Shown: positions 20,392 through 28,926 of the stretch, one piece after another
Numbering within the stretch: position 1 is the first letter of the stretch
How the letters are laid out: every line of letters begins with the position of its first letter
Assembly: GCF_027594825.1 (NCBI RefSeq)
Contig: NZ_CP088930.1
Coordinates: 186,001 to 250,000 of the forward strand
Direction of reading: 5' to 3'
Source of the DNA: Serratia liquefaciens
GTDB lineage: Bacteria; Pseudomonadota; Gammaproteobacteria; Enterobacterales; Enterobacteriaceae
Length of the DNA stretch: 64,000 bases
Notes under the pieces: model-generated
Seen by the model: the letters and a program-made list of their open reading frames with translations, nothing else
What the model was told of the DNA's origin: nothing
Database searches by the model: none
Translations under genes and position numbers: made by a program

Positions 20392-21909
20392 TTAGTGAGC
20401 GTCGACGTCTTTCAGAGCAATCCAGGTGGCTTTCATTTCGCCGTATTGCCGCATCGCATGTAACGACAGGTCGCGGCCGATGCCTGACTGTTTGAAACCG
20501 CCGAAAGGCGAGAGAATATCGCGGGTCAGGAAGTGATTGACCCAGACGGTTCCCGCTTCCAGTTGGCGGGCGACGCGGTGAACTTTAGCGATATCCGGCG
20601 TCCAGAATCCGGCGGTTAAGCCGTATTCGCTGTCATTTGCCAACCGAATGGCGTCTTCTTCGTCTTCAAAAGCGATGACCGAAGCGACCGGGCCGAAGAT
20701 TTCGTTTTGCGAGGCGGTCATGGCCGGCGTGGCGTTGTCGATCACCGTCGGCCAGAAGAAATGCCCGCCCGGCACGACGCTGTCGTCCGCATCGCCACCA
20801 CAGACGATGCTGGCGCCTTCATCACGCGCGGAGTCGACATAACGCAGGACATTGGCCTGATGCCTGGCATCAATCAGTGGCCCCATCATGGTTGCGGGAT
20901 CGAGTGGATGCCCCGGCTTCCAGCGGTTCACCTCTTCAATCAGCAGCGCGACAAACTGCTCTTTGATGGATGCCTGCACCAGCAGGCGAGTCCCCGAAGC
21001 ACAGACCGCACCCTGATTGGCGCAAAAGCCCAAGGCGGCAAAACGTGCTGCACGTGCCAGATCCGGCGTATCGGCAAAAATGATATGCGCGTTCTTACCG
21101 CCGCCTTCGAGGTAGGTGCGTTTCATGTTGGACTGCCCGGCATAGATCAGCAGTTGTTTGGCCACCTGGGTGGAGCCGGTAAAGGCCATCACCCGCACGG
21201 AGGGGTGCAGCGCCAATGCCTGACCGACCTGAGCGCCGCCGGTCACCACGTTGAATACGCCATCGGGGATACCGGCCTGTTGCGCCAGCTGTGCCAGCCG
21301 AATGCCGGTTAACGGCGCTTTTTCAGAAGGTTTGAACACCACCGAGTTACCCATTGCCAGCGCCGGCGCAATCTTCCAGCAGGCAATCATCAGCGGGTTG
21401 TTCCACGGCGTCATCACCGCCACCACGCCCAAGGCCTGGTAGGTGATCATGCCGTGGAAGCTGTCGCTGGTAGGGGCGATTTCACCGGCAATCTTGTCGA
21501 TCGCCTCGGCGTAGTAACGCAGTGCGAGTTGCACGTCCTGCATATCCATATCCAGCGACTCATGGATGGTTTTACCGGTATCCAGACTTTCCAGCAGCGC
21601 CAGTTCTTCTTGATGCTGACCAACCAAATCGGCCAAACGCAGCAGGGCGGCTTTGCGCAGCGATGGCGACTGGTCACGCCAAACGCCCGACGCGAACGTG
21701 CGGGCCGCAGCTGCGACGGCCCGATCCACGGTGGCGGCGTCGCAGTCGGCAATCGCCGCTAACAGCCGACCGTCGATCGGGCTGGTGTCGGCAAAAGTGG
21801 CGCCGTCGGCAGAGTCCTGATACTGACCGTCAATATAGGCGCGCCCTTCGATTTGCAGTGCGTTTGCCTGCTGCTGCCATTGTTCAAAAGTTTTCGTCTG
21901 GCTACTCAT
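20392..21909 (-). CDS. NAD(P)-dependent aldehyde dehydrogenase (PuuC-like)
   Basis: 505 residues. It reads GVVAVMTPWNNPLMIACWKIAPALAMGNSVVFKPSE for cofactor binding, FTGSTQVAKQLL, and the general-base region YLEGGGKNAHIIFAD (the usual ELGGK appears as EGGGK). The catalytic Cys lies in GFCANQGAVCASGTRLLV, and the C-terminal FGGFKQSGIGRDLSLHAM is present. N-terminal features (FEQWQQQANALQIEGRAYIDGQY) resemble gamma-glutamyl-aminobutyraldehyde dehydrogenase PuuC. It is the first gene of an operon with a GMC oxidoreductase and SDR, divergent from a LysR gene. The likely role is oxidation of the aldehyde made by the GMC enzyme. Confidence 0.9.
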   Translation of the reverse strand: MSSQTKTFEQWQQQANALQIEGRAYIDGQYQDSADGATFADTSPIDGRLLAAIADCDAATVDRAVAAAARTFASGVWRDQSPSLRKAALLRLADLVGQHQEELALLESLDTGKTIHESLDMDMQDVQLALRYYAEAIDKIAGEIAPTSDSFHGMITYQALGVVAVMTPWNNPLMIACWKIAPALAMGNSVVFKPSEKAPLTGIRLAQLAQQAGIPDGVFNVVTGGAQVGQALALHPSVRVMAFTGSTQVAKQLLIYAGQSNMKRTYLEGGGKNAHIIFADTPDLARAARFAALGFCANQGAVCASGTRLLVQASIKEQFVALLIEEVNRWKPGHPLDPATMMGPLIDARHQANVLRYVDSARDEGASIVCGGDADDSVVPGGHFFWPTVIDNATPAMTASQNEIFGPVASVIAFEDEEDAIRLANDSEYGLTAGFWTPDIAKVHRVARQLEAGTVWVNHFLTRDILSPFGGFKQSGIGRDLSLHAMRQYGEMKATWIALKDVDAH

Positions 21910-22077
21910 AGGGAGTCCTTGTTTCAGTCTGTGGGGATCCTCTTTCGAGGGATAAAGCTAAACTAGCTGTGGTCAGGCTGAACAAACAGAGGGCTTGCCG
22001 TATCACACTGGTGCCGAACAGGCACCAATGGATAACGTATATTGTGCTAGCGACCAGCATGCTGAAGGGATCTGAAT

Positions 22078-23010
22078 GTGGACATGATGAATGCATTACG
22101 CATATTCAATGCGGTGGTTAAAGGCGGCAATTTTACGGCTGCTTCCGAAGCGCTTGATCTTTCGCGCCCACGAGTGAGCAAAAGTATTGCCGAGCTGGAG
22201 CAGCATTTCGGCGTGCGCTTGCTGCATCGGACCACGCGATCGATGACGCTGACGGAGGCCGGGCGGGAATGTTACGAATACAGCCAGCGAATTACCGGCG
22301 AATGCGAGGCGTTGGAAGCCTATATGGGCAATCAGGGTCAGCCCGCAGGCACTTTGCGCATCAGTGCGCCACACCCTTATTGTCGGGCTGAACTGGCAAC
22401 AATAGTGGCAGGTTATCAGCGTCGTTATCCGCGGGTAGCGGTGGAGTTCTGCCTCAGTGACCAGTTGGTTAACCTGATCGATCAGGGGATTGATGTGGCG
22501 ATCCGCGTGGCCAATCTGTCGGATTCGTCTCTGGTGGCGCGCAAGCTGTGTGAAATACCCCGAATACTCTGCGCGTCGCCAGACTATTTAAAACACCATG
22601 GCACCCCGGATTCCCCACAGGCGTTGCGAGAGCACAATTGTCTGGTCTATTCACTGTTGCCCCGTGCGGAACAATGGGAATACCTGGATGAGGAGGGGCG
22701 TCTGGTCGAAGTGCCGGTATGCGGATCGTTGCGTGCCAACAGTGGTGATGCCTTATTGGCCAGCGCGCTGGAGGGCAGAGGCATTATTCTTGAGCCGGAG
22801 TTCGTGGTGAGAGAAGCGTTAGCCAGCGGCGCGCTGATCAGGTTGATGAGGGATTACACCTGGAGCCACCGCTCGCTGTACGTGGTCTATGTTAACCGGC
22901 GCTATCTGCCGGTTAACATTCGCAGTTTTGTCGATTTTGTCGCGGAGTATTATCGGCAATCCAGGTTACCGTCGGGCCAGAAACTTACGGATACCCCGCC
23001 GGTTGCCTGA
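22078..23010 (+). CDS. LysR-family regulator of the catabolic island
   Basis: 310 residues. The N-terminal HTH MMNALRIFNAVVKGGNFTAASEALDLSRPRVSKSIAELEQHFG is followed by LLHRTTRSMTLTEAGRECYEYS and a LysR effector domain. A GTG start at 22078 is used because AAGGGA sits 7 bp upstream; an ATG at 22084 is the alternative. It is divergent from the aldehyde dehydrogenase-GMC-SDR operon across 168 bp, so it probably controls that operon. It converges with the DUF2783 gene with only 8 bp between stops. Confidence 0.86.
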   Translation: MDMMNALRIFNAVVKGGNFTAASEALDLSRPRVSKSIAELEQHFGVRLLHRTTRSMTLTEAGRECYEYSQRITGECEALEAYMGNQGQPAGTLRISAPHPYCRAELATIVAGYQRRYPRVAVEFCLSDQLVNLIDQGIDVAIRVANLSDSSLVARKLCEIPRILCASPDYLKHHGTPDSPQALREHNCLVYSLLPRAEQWEYLDEEGRLVEVPVCGSLRANSGDALLASALEGRGIILEPEFVVREALASGALIRLMRDYTWSHRSLYVVYVNRRYLPVNIRSFVDFVAEYYRQSRLPSGQKLTDTPPVA

Positions 23011-23018
23011 ATGCAGGG

Positions 23019-23216
23019 CTACTCTGCGTCGTACTTGAAGCGCGCGGCTTCGGCTATCAGCTCCCGCGCCAGCGTTTCATCCGCCAACGCGTCCAGCAAC
23101 AGCAGGTTAAGGCGAGTCAAAAATAGCGCCAGGGACTCGCCGGCAAAGGGTTCGGCGGCCTGATAGAACTGGCTGTACAGCTCATCGAGCTGCTGTTCGG
23201 TCAATTTAGCCTGCAT
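23019..23216 (-). CDS. Small DUF2783-like protein
   Basis: 65 residues, acidic and helical (LTEQQLDELYSQFYQAAEPF, LFLTRLNLLLLDALADETLA). The ATG at 23216 has AAGGAG 6 bp upstream and is preferred over an in-frame ATG at 23237. It overlaps the end of the FAD monooxygenase gene by 11 bp. DUF2783 proteins are typically encoded beside MhpA-like flavin hydroxylases, which supports the call; their role (assembly partner or stabiliser) is not known. Confidence 0.7.
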   Translation of the reverse strand: MQAKLTEQQLDELYSQFYQAAEPFAGESLALFLTRLNLLLLDALADETLARELIAEAARFKYDAE

Positions 23217-24918
23217 TTTTTGCTCCTTGGTTATCATTCTGCCAGCCGCTGGCCCGCATTATGGCCCGCTCGATGATGGCAAAGTCCGTACCATCGCTCT
23301 GCGTCCAGCGCCAGCAGACGTGCCCATCCGGTCGAATCAGATAAAGCGCGCCGGCGGGGCCGCTGTAGGCCGCATGCACCTGCCCATCAGGATCTTCCAC
23401 CGACCCGGCCGCGCCGGTTTGCGGTTGCCCAGGTCGCCCCACAGTGACCACGCGCAGCAACGGATGCTCGCTGATTTCTGCAGCGGCGGTCCCGTCCTGA
23501 GCCGGAAAGCGCAGCAGGGTGAACAGTCGCGCATCCAGCAATTGTGTCAGGTGGCTTGGCTCACCGTTCAGTAACAGAGGGAATTCCGGCAATACCGCGC
23601 CGAGCTTGGGGCCGGGAACCTCGCAAGCCGCTGCCGTCGGGGTATTTAAAGGTGAATCCCCATAGCAGATGCTGTGGGTCTGACGGGGATTGATCAGCGT
23701 GGAAAACTGCGGATGGCGCGCCGCCAGCGACAGTACCGCATTACGCAGCGTGTTGCCGGCTGGGGTCGCCGGGCACATAAACTCGGCGCTGCGGCTGGCT
23801 TGTCCGGCATTTTCACGCCAGGCCTTCTGACGTTCGCTGGAGTAACTGGCCAATAGCGACGGCGGCGCCAACCCTTTCAGCACGTAGGCCAGCTTCCAGC
23901 CGAGGTTATAGGCATCGTCCAGCCCACCGTTAAGCCCACGTACGCCGAAGATCGGCACTACGTGCGCCGCATCGCCGACGAACAGCACTCGCCCGTGGTG
24001 ATAGTTGTCCAGCGACAGCGCTTTGGCGTTGTACATGCTGATCCAAATCGGACGCCATTTTCCTTTTTCACCGACCATGTCGAGAAAACTCTCAACCACC
24101 GGCAGCACGTTTTCCGGCTTGAGGCCTTCTTCGTCGCTGACGCCGTCTTCCAGCAGGTAATCAATGCGCCAGATGTTGTCCGGCTGACGGTGCATCCACA
24201 TTGGGCCAGGGCGCAGGGCGGTTTCAAACCACACCCGTCGTTCTGCCGGAGTTTCGCTTTCCAGCTCGATATCCACGATGGCAAAGCGTCCATGGTGCAC
24301 GTCCCCTTGCAGATGCAGGCCCATTTGTTCCCGCACCCGACTGCGGCCGCCGTCGCAGGCTATCACCCAGTCGGCCTCCAACTGGTAGTCTACGCCGACG
24401 GCATTGAGTGACAATGTCACGCCATTGTCATGATGTACCAGGCTCTGCAGTTCGGTACCCCAGCGCAGTTCGATCAGATCATCATGGCGCAGCACCTCAT
24501 CCAGCAGAAATTGCTCGATATAGTACTGCTGCAGGTTGATCATTGCCGGAAACTGCTGGTTGTCATCCAGCAACATGTCGAACTGCATCACCATCTCGCC
24601 CTGATAAAAGCTGCGGCCACGGGTCCAGGCCAGGCCCTTGCCGACAAAGGTGTCTGCCAGCCCCAGCTTGTCGAGGATCTCCAGGCTGCGGCGGGAGATG
24701 CACGCCGCCCGGCTGCCGGTGCAGACCTGGGTATCATTCTCCACCATCAAAGAAGCGATGCCTTGTTTCGCCAATGCCAGCGCCAGCGATAAGCCCACCG
24801 GCCCACCGCCGACAATCACCACCCGGTGCCGATGTTGTTCGCGGTTATCGTGCAGCGACGGCAGCTTGACCGCATATTGTTGATAGCGGAATTCACCTAT
24901 CACGTTTTCTTGTTGCAT
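23206..24918 (-). CDS. FAD-dependent aromatic monooxygenase (MhpA/phenol-hydroxylase type)
   Basis: 570 residues, a class A flavoprotein hydroxylase. The FAD dinucleotide site is VVIVGGGPVGLSLALALAKQ (~33-52), the DG motif is VIACDGGRSRVREQMG (~185-200) and the GD motif is VLFVGDAAHVVPIFGVRGLN with GGLDDAYNLGWKLAYVLKG (~315-350). A C-terminal thioredoxin-like domain ends ALYLIRPDGHVCWRW. The family inserts one oxygen atom ortho to a phenolic hydroxyl using NAD(P)H. In context it would make the catechol that the extradiol dioxygenase at 31340-32338 cleaves. A 24-bp gap separates it from the upstream deacetylase-like gene. The exact aromatic substrate is not evident. Confidence 0.9.
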   Translation of the reverse strand: MQQENVIGEFRYQQYAVKLPSLHDNREQHRHRVVIVGGGPVGLSLALALAKQGIASLMVENDTQVCTGSRAACISRRSLEILDKLGLADTFVGKGLAWTRGRSFYQGEMVMQFDMLLDDNQQFPAMINLQQYYIEQFLLDEVLRHDDLIELRWGTELQSLVHHDNGVTLSLNAVGVDYQLEADWVIACDGGRSRVREQMGLHLQGDVHHGRFAIVDIELESETPAERRVWFETALRPGPMWMHRQPDNIWRIDYLLEDGVSDEEGLKPENVLPVVESFLDMVGEKGKWRPIWISMYNAKALSLDNYHHGRVLFVGDAAHVVPIFGVRGLNGGLDDAYNLGWKLAYVLKGLAPPSLLASYSSERQKAWRENAGQASRSAEFMCPATPAGNTLRNAVLSLAARHPQFSTLINPRQTHSICYGDSPLNTPTAAACEVPGPKLGAVLPEFPLLLNGEPSHLTQLLDARLFTLLRFPAQDGTAAAEISEHPLLRVVTVGRPGQPQTGAAGSVEDPDGQVHAAYSGPAGALYLIRPDGHVCWRWTQSDGTDFAIIERAIMRASGWQNDNQGAKNAG

Positions 24919-24942
24919 AGAGATTCTCCTTGTCGTTGCCGG

Positions 24943-25599
24943 TTACTCCGCCGCAGGGGCGATCAACTCAGAAAAGGGATGCCGGATCTGGCCCGCCTGC
25001 ATCGGCATTACCCAATCGGGCAGCTGCTGCGTGATTTCCACGTCCATCAGCACCGCTTTTTCAATAAAATGCGCCAGATGCTCCATCGCTTCGGGTCGGG
25101 CATCGTGCAACACCATCACCGTCCAGGGCTGATTGGCGATATCTTCCAGCGCGCGCGCCACCCAGGCGTCGGTTGGCAGTTCCCAATCCCGCGGTACCGA
25201 GTTCCACAGCACCAGGCTGAACCCTTGCTGTTGCAGCACCTCAACCGCTTCCTGATTCAACACGTGCGGTCCGAGGATCCCTTTGCCGGCATAGGGGCGA
25301 AACAGCGGCGGCGACTCGGCGTATTGGCCTAGTCGGGCTTGGCCTTCGGTAATTTCGTGCCGAGCGAACCCCGGAGCCCCCAGCCCCAGTGGCAAAGAGT
25401 GGGTCAGGGTATGAATGCCGACCCGGTGCCCGGCGTCCTTCACCGATTTAACCAGGGCTTCACCGCCAGGCGCGGAGATCTTCTCGCCGATAGGGAAGAA
25501 GTTGGCCAAAATTCGGAACTCCTTCAGCGTTTTCAGCACCAGCGGAGTCCCCTGGGGATGGGGACCGTTATCAAAGGTCAAGGTGAGTTTTTTATGCAT
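24943..25599 (-). CDS. Polysaccharide-deacetylase (NodB) fold protein with altered metal site
   Basis: 218 residues. The NodB motif 1, normally TFDDGP, is TFDNGP here: the catalytic-base Asp10 remains but the metal-ligand Asp is Asn11. Motif 2 is intact (GIHTLTH, His63/His67). Motif 3 is LFRPYAGKG and the late motif is VMVLHDA. No signal peptide is seen, so it is cytoplasmic and unlikely to act on cell-wall polysaccharide. It is embedded in an aromatic-type operon, overlapping the GMC gene by 8 bp and followed 24 bp later by the monooxygenase. Hydrolysis of an N-acyl or amide substrate, as PuuE/allantoinase-type members do, is a reasonable guess. Confidence 0.8.
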   Translation of the reverse strand: MHKKLTLTFDNGPHPQGTPLVLKTLKEFRILANFFPIGEKISAPGGEALVKSVKDAGHRVGIHTLTHSLPLGLGAPGFARHEITEGQARLGQYAESPPLFRPYAGKGILGPHVLNQEAVEVLQQQGFSLVLWNSVPRDWELPTDAWVARALEDIANQPWTVMVLHDARPEAMEHLAHFIEKAVLMDVEITQQLPDWVMPMQAGQIRHPFSELIAPAAE

Positions 25600-27214
25600 G
25601 TTCCTGCTCCTGAGAAGTGGCCAGCATCAAATCAACTGCGCGCTCTGCCACCATGATAGTCGGTGCATTGGTATTGCCCGCCGGGATACGCGGGAAAATA
25701 GATGCATCAGCGATGCGCACTCCCGCCACGCCGCGCAGGCGGAGTGCCAGATCCACCACGGAAGTCGCGGGATCTGCCCCCATGCGGCAGGTACCGGTAG
25801 GGTGATACTCGGTTTTGCCATGCTCACGCACGAACGACGCCAGCTGTTCATCGCTGTTCAAATTCGGCGCGGGCAACAGAACCCGGTCAATCAGTGACGC
25901 CAACGCGGGGGCCTGGAACAGCTGCAAGCCCAGGCGTACCGCTCTGACCTGCGCTGCGACATCCTCCGGGGTGCCCATGTAATTGAGGCTGATCTGCGGT
26001 AATGAACGAGGATTACCGTCACGTAACCGGACTTCCCCCTGCGCCAGTGGCCGCAGGTGCGCCAACTTGAGGGATAAGGCATGTTGGTTTTGCGCCTGTT
26101 TTCCCTTGTCGTCGACGTTATCCGACGCCGCCAGTCCCATCAGTTGCACATCTGGCCGATCGTCGTCGCCGGTGGCGAAAAAACCGCCGCATTCCAGCAG
26201 GTTGGAGGCGCAGATACCGCGTTTGAACAGCAGCCATTCCAGTCCGTTCGCCAACGCCTTCAGGCCTTTGTCTTGCCCGAGCAGGCTAATCGGCTTTCGC
26301 AGGCTGGCAATCACCGAAAAATGCAGGTGATCCTGCAGGCGTTGGCCGACCAGAGGGCTGTCGACCTGGAGTTTGATGCCGACTTCGCGCAGATGCTCTG
26401 CCGGGCCGATGCCGGACAGCATCAACAGTTTTGGCGTACCGATGGCGCCGGCGCATAACACCACTTCCCGGCTGGCCAGCGCCTGTTGGCGTTTCCCCTC
26501 GGCGTCGGTAAATACCACGCCGGTGGCACGATCCTGTTCCAGCAACAGGCGTTCAACCAGGACGCCGGTCATCACCTGGAGATTCGCGTGTTGGCGCACC
26601 GGCGCCAGATAGGCCACCGAGGTGCTGCAGCGATGCCCCTGATAGGTAGTGGTTTGGTAGAAGCCGATGCCTTGCTGGCTGGCGCCGTTAAAGTCATTGA
26701 GATAGGGATAGCCCAGTTCCTGACCGGCTTTAACGATGGCGTAGCTGAGCGGATGGCGATAGCCGGAGTCGCTGACTTTCAGGTGACCGCTATCGCCGTG
26801 ATAGTCGTCGTGCAGGCTCTGGTTGCATTCCGACCTGATAAAGTAGGGCAGTACATCGCGATAGCCCCAGCCGGTACACCCTTCCTGCGTTTCCCAGTCG
26901 TCATAATCCTGGGCATGGCCACGGACATAGAGCTGCCCGTTCACCGAGCTGCCGCCGCCCAGCACTCGCCCTTGTGGAATGCCTATCGCCCGGTTGCCCA
27001 TATGGGGTTCGGCATCGCTTTGATAGGGCCAGACCAGTTTACCGACAATTTCCGGAAATCCGGCCGGCATACGGATAAACAGGCCTTTGTCTTCCGGCCC
27101 GGCCTCCAGCAGCAAAATGCGCGCCGAGGTTCTTTCCGCCAGCAAACCGGCAACCACGCAACCGGCAGAACCACCGCCGACCACAATGTAGTCGTACCTT
27201 TCATTCTCTTTCAT
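25592..27214 (-). CDS. Cytoplasmic GMC-family FAD oxidoreductase (choline/aryl-alcohol dehydrogenase-like)
   Basis: 540 residues from the ATG at 27214 (GGAGAG just upstream); longer in-frame starts precede the FAD motif by an AT-coded tail and are rejected. FAD motif DYIVVGGGSAGCVVAGLLAE, signature GRVLGGGSSVNGQLYVRGHA, second signature CAGAIGTPKLLMLSGIGPAE and active site YHPTGTCRMGADPATSVVD, then IPAGNTNAPTIMVAERAVDL. It has no export signal, unlike the paralogue at 18711-20357. It begins the leftward operon (GMC, deacetylase-like, FAD monooxygenase, DUF2783). The likely role is oxidation of an alcohol side chain on the aromatic substrate. Confidence 0.9.
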   Translation of the reverse strand: MKENERYDYIVVGGGSAGCVVAGLLAERTSARILLLEAGPEDKGLFIRMPAGFPEIVGKLVWPYQSDAEPHMGNRAIGIPQGRVLGGGSSVNGQLYVRGHAQDYDDWETQEGCTGWGYRDVLPYFIRSECNQSLHDDYHGDSGHLKVSDSGYRHPLSYAIVKAGQELGYPYLNDFNGASQQGIGFYQTTTYQGHRCSTSVAYLAPVRQHANLQVMTGVLVERLLLEQDRATGVVFTDAEGKRQQALASREVVLCAGAIGTPKLLMLSGIGPAEHLREVGIKLQVDSPLVGQRLQDHLHFSVIASLRKPISLLGQDKGLKALANGLEWLLFKRGICASNLLECGGFFATGDDDRPDVQLMGLAASDNVDDKGKQAQNQHALSLKLAHLRPLAQGEVRLRDGNPRSLPQISLNYMGTPEDVAAQVRAVRLGLQLFQAPALASLIDRVLLPAPNLNSDEQLASFVREHGKTEYHPTGTCRMGADPATSVVDLALRLRGVAGVRIADASIFPRIPAGNTNAPTIMVAERAVDLMLATSQEQEHA

Positions 27215-27283
27215 GCTCTCTCCGTGCAGATGAGGGGGAAATATTGCGATGGAAGAAAAAATATATTTTTTAATATAAAGAAT

Positions 27284-27315
27284 ATTTTTTGTTGATGTCA
27301 CTATTTTTTGTCGAT
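27284..27315. repeat. Two near-identical 13-bp direct repeats in the divergent promoter
   Basis: ATTTTTTGTTGAT (27284-27296) and ATTTTTTGTCGAT (27303-27315) differ at one base and start 19 bp apart, in the 168-bp gap between the divergent GMC and SDR genes. They are candidates for a regulator site, for example of the GntR protein at 28186-28926. The surrounding sequence is very AT-rich, so chance is possible. Confidence 0.4.
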
Positions 27316-27382
27316 AGCATGACATTTATGCAACATCGCACGGCTCAGTCATGGGCTGCCTCGCAAGAAGGAGAAAACGGTT

Positions 27383-28162
27383 ATGGATGTGAAACTGGCT
27401 GATAAACGCGCTCTGGTATGCGCCTCCAGCAGTGGCTTGGGTTATGCCTGCGCCGCCGCGCTGCTCAGGGAAGGGGTCAGCGTTTGGATAAATGGCCGTG
27501 ACGAGGAACGCTTGCTGGCTGCACAGCAGCGGCTGAAAGCGGAGACCGGCGGGCGCGTGTTCACCGTCGCCGGTGATATCACCCGCCCGGAGGGGCGCGA
27601 GGCCTTGCTGGCCGCCTGTCCAAACGCGGATATTCTGGTCAACAATAATGCCGGGCCGCCGCCGGGGAACTTCTTTGAGTTTGACGAGCAGACCTGGCTG
27701 TCGGCGCTGCAGGGGAACTTACTGGCACCGCTGATGTTGATCCGTGCTTTGGTGCCGGGGATGCGCGAGCGGAAATTTGGTCGCATCATCAATATCACCT
27801 CGGCCATGGTCAGTACGCCGCGTGCGCACATGACGCTTTCCGCTGCGTCTCGCGCCGGTCTGACGGCCGCCTGTAAAGGGCTATCCCGCGAATGTATTGC
27901 CGACAACGTCACCATCAATAATCTGCTGCCGGAACGTTTTGATACTCCTCGCCAGCAGCAGATGGCGCAGGTGGCCATGAAACAGAGCGGCATCACCTTC
28001 GAGCAGGCGCGTCAGCGCCAGATTGACTCCATTCCCGCCGGACGCATGGGCATGCCTGCCGAATTCGGTGCCGCCTGCGTTTACCTGTGCAGCGACCTGA
28101 GCGGGTTTATTACCGGACAAAACATGCACCTGGACGGCGGCGCCTATCCAGCGTTGTTATAA
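27383..28162 (+). CDS. SDR-family protein lacking the canonical Tyr/Lys
   Basis: 259 residues. The cofactor motif is ALVCASSSGLGYACAAALLR, then DILVNNNAGPPPG and Ser140 in INITSAMVS. The position of the catalytic Tyr (153) is Ser and that of Lys (157) is Arg, in MTLSAASRAGL. The C-terminus SDLSGFITGQNMHLDGGAYPALL is typical of FabG-like SDRs. A subset of SDRs shares this loss, so the protein may use another mechanism or bind rather than reduce its ligand. It is the first gene of the rightward operon; AGAAGGAGAA lies just upstream of the start. The next gene, a GntR regulator, follows after 23 bp. Confidence 0.85.
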   Translation: MDVKLADKRALVCASSSGLGYACAAALLREGVSVWINGRDEERLLAAQQRLKAETGGRVFTVAGDITRPEGREALLAACPNADILVNNNAGPPPGNFFEFDEQTWLSALQGNLLAPLMLIRALVPGMRERKFGRIINITSAMVSTPRAHMTLSAASRAGLTAACKGLSRECIADNVTINNLLPERFDTPRQQQMAQVAMKQSGITFEQARQRQIDSIPAGRMGMPAEFGAACVYLCSDLSGFITGQNMHLDGGAYPALL

Positions 28163-28185
28163 CCGTACAACGAGAAAAACAGCGA

Positions 28186-28926
28186 ATGAACAGCAAACAG
28201 ACAGAGAACCTGCAATTGCAGAACGGTACTTTCAAAAGCCTGAGCGGTGCCGCCGTGGCGCTGATCCGTCGTCGGATTATCAACGGTGAATACTCGCCGG
28301 GCAGCAAACTGGTGATCGGCAATATCGCCGCTGAACTGGACATCAGCCCAGGGCTGGTGCGTGAGGCGCTGTCGCGGTTGGTGACGGAAGGGCTGGTGAC
28401 CGCCCACGAGCAACGCGGTTTTCGTGCCAGTGAGGTGTCGCTCAGCGAACTGAAAGACATTACCGCCAATCGACAACTGATCGAAACCCATGCATTGCGG
28501 TTAGCGATTGCCAACGGCGATGCCGAATGGGAAGCGGGGATTATCGCCGCTTTTCACCGACTGACACGCTGCCCACGCATGGATGACGAAGACCACTCGG
28601 CGAACTGGAGCCAGCTCCATTACAGCTTTCATCGCAGCCTGCTGATGGCCTGCAATTCGCCGTGGATGCTGCGCTTTTCCGATTTGCTGTTCGACCAGTC
28701 GGAGCGCTATCGCCGCCTGCGGTTCGGTTATGAGCTGGAAGGAATGGATGCACCGCGGGATGTCGACGGTGAGCATCAGGCCATCATGGATGCGGTGCTG
28801 GCACGCGACGCCGACCGCGCCGTCGAACTGCTCAGCCAGCACTACCAAAGCACCGTGCAGCGGATCATCAAACAGGCCGACAGCACCGCATTCAACGGCG
28901 AGGCAGCGCACCCGGAGGCCAAATGA
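28186..28926 (+). CDS. GntR-family (FCD/VanR-type) transcriptional regulator
   Basis: 246 residues. The N-terminal winged HTH is SGAAVALIRRRIINGEYSPGSKLVIGNIAAELDISPGLVREALSRLVTEGLV, followed by an all-helical FCD effector domain whose metal-type acid/His positions include the N-terminal helix RQLIETHALRLA and HYSFHRSLLMA. FCD regulators respond to organic acids and often repress the catabolic operon that contains them. The gene is inside the rightward operon, overlapping the FAA-hydrolase gene by 4 bp (ATGA). Control of the divergent promoter at 27215-27382 is inferred. The start at 28186 replaces a longer frame overlapping the SDR. Confidence 0.88.
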   Translation: MNSKQTENLQLQNGTFKSLSGAAVALIRRRIINGEYSPGSKLVIGNIAAELDISPGLVREALSRLVTEGLVTAHEQRGFRASEVSLSELKDITANRQLIETHALRLAIANGDAEWEAGIIAAFHRLTRCPRMDDEDHSANWSQLHYSFHRSLLMACNSPWMLRFSDLLFDQSERYRRLRFGYELEGMDAPRDVDGEHQAIMDAVLARDADRAVELLSQHYQSTVQRIIKQADSTAFNGEAAHPEAK

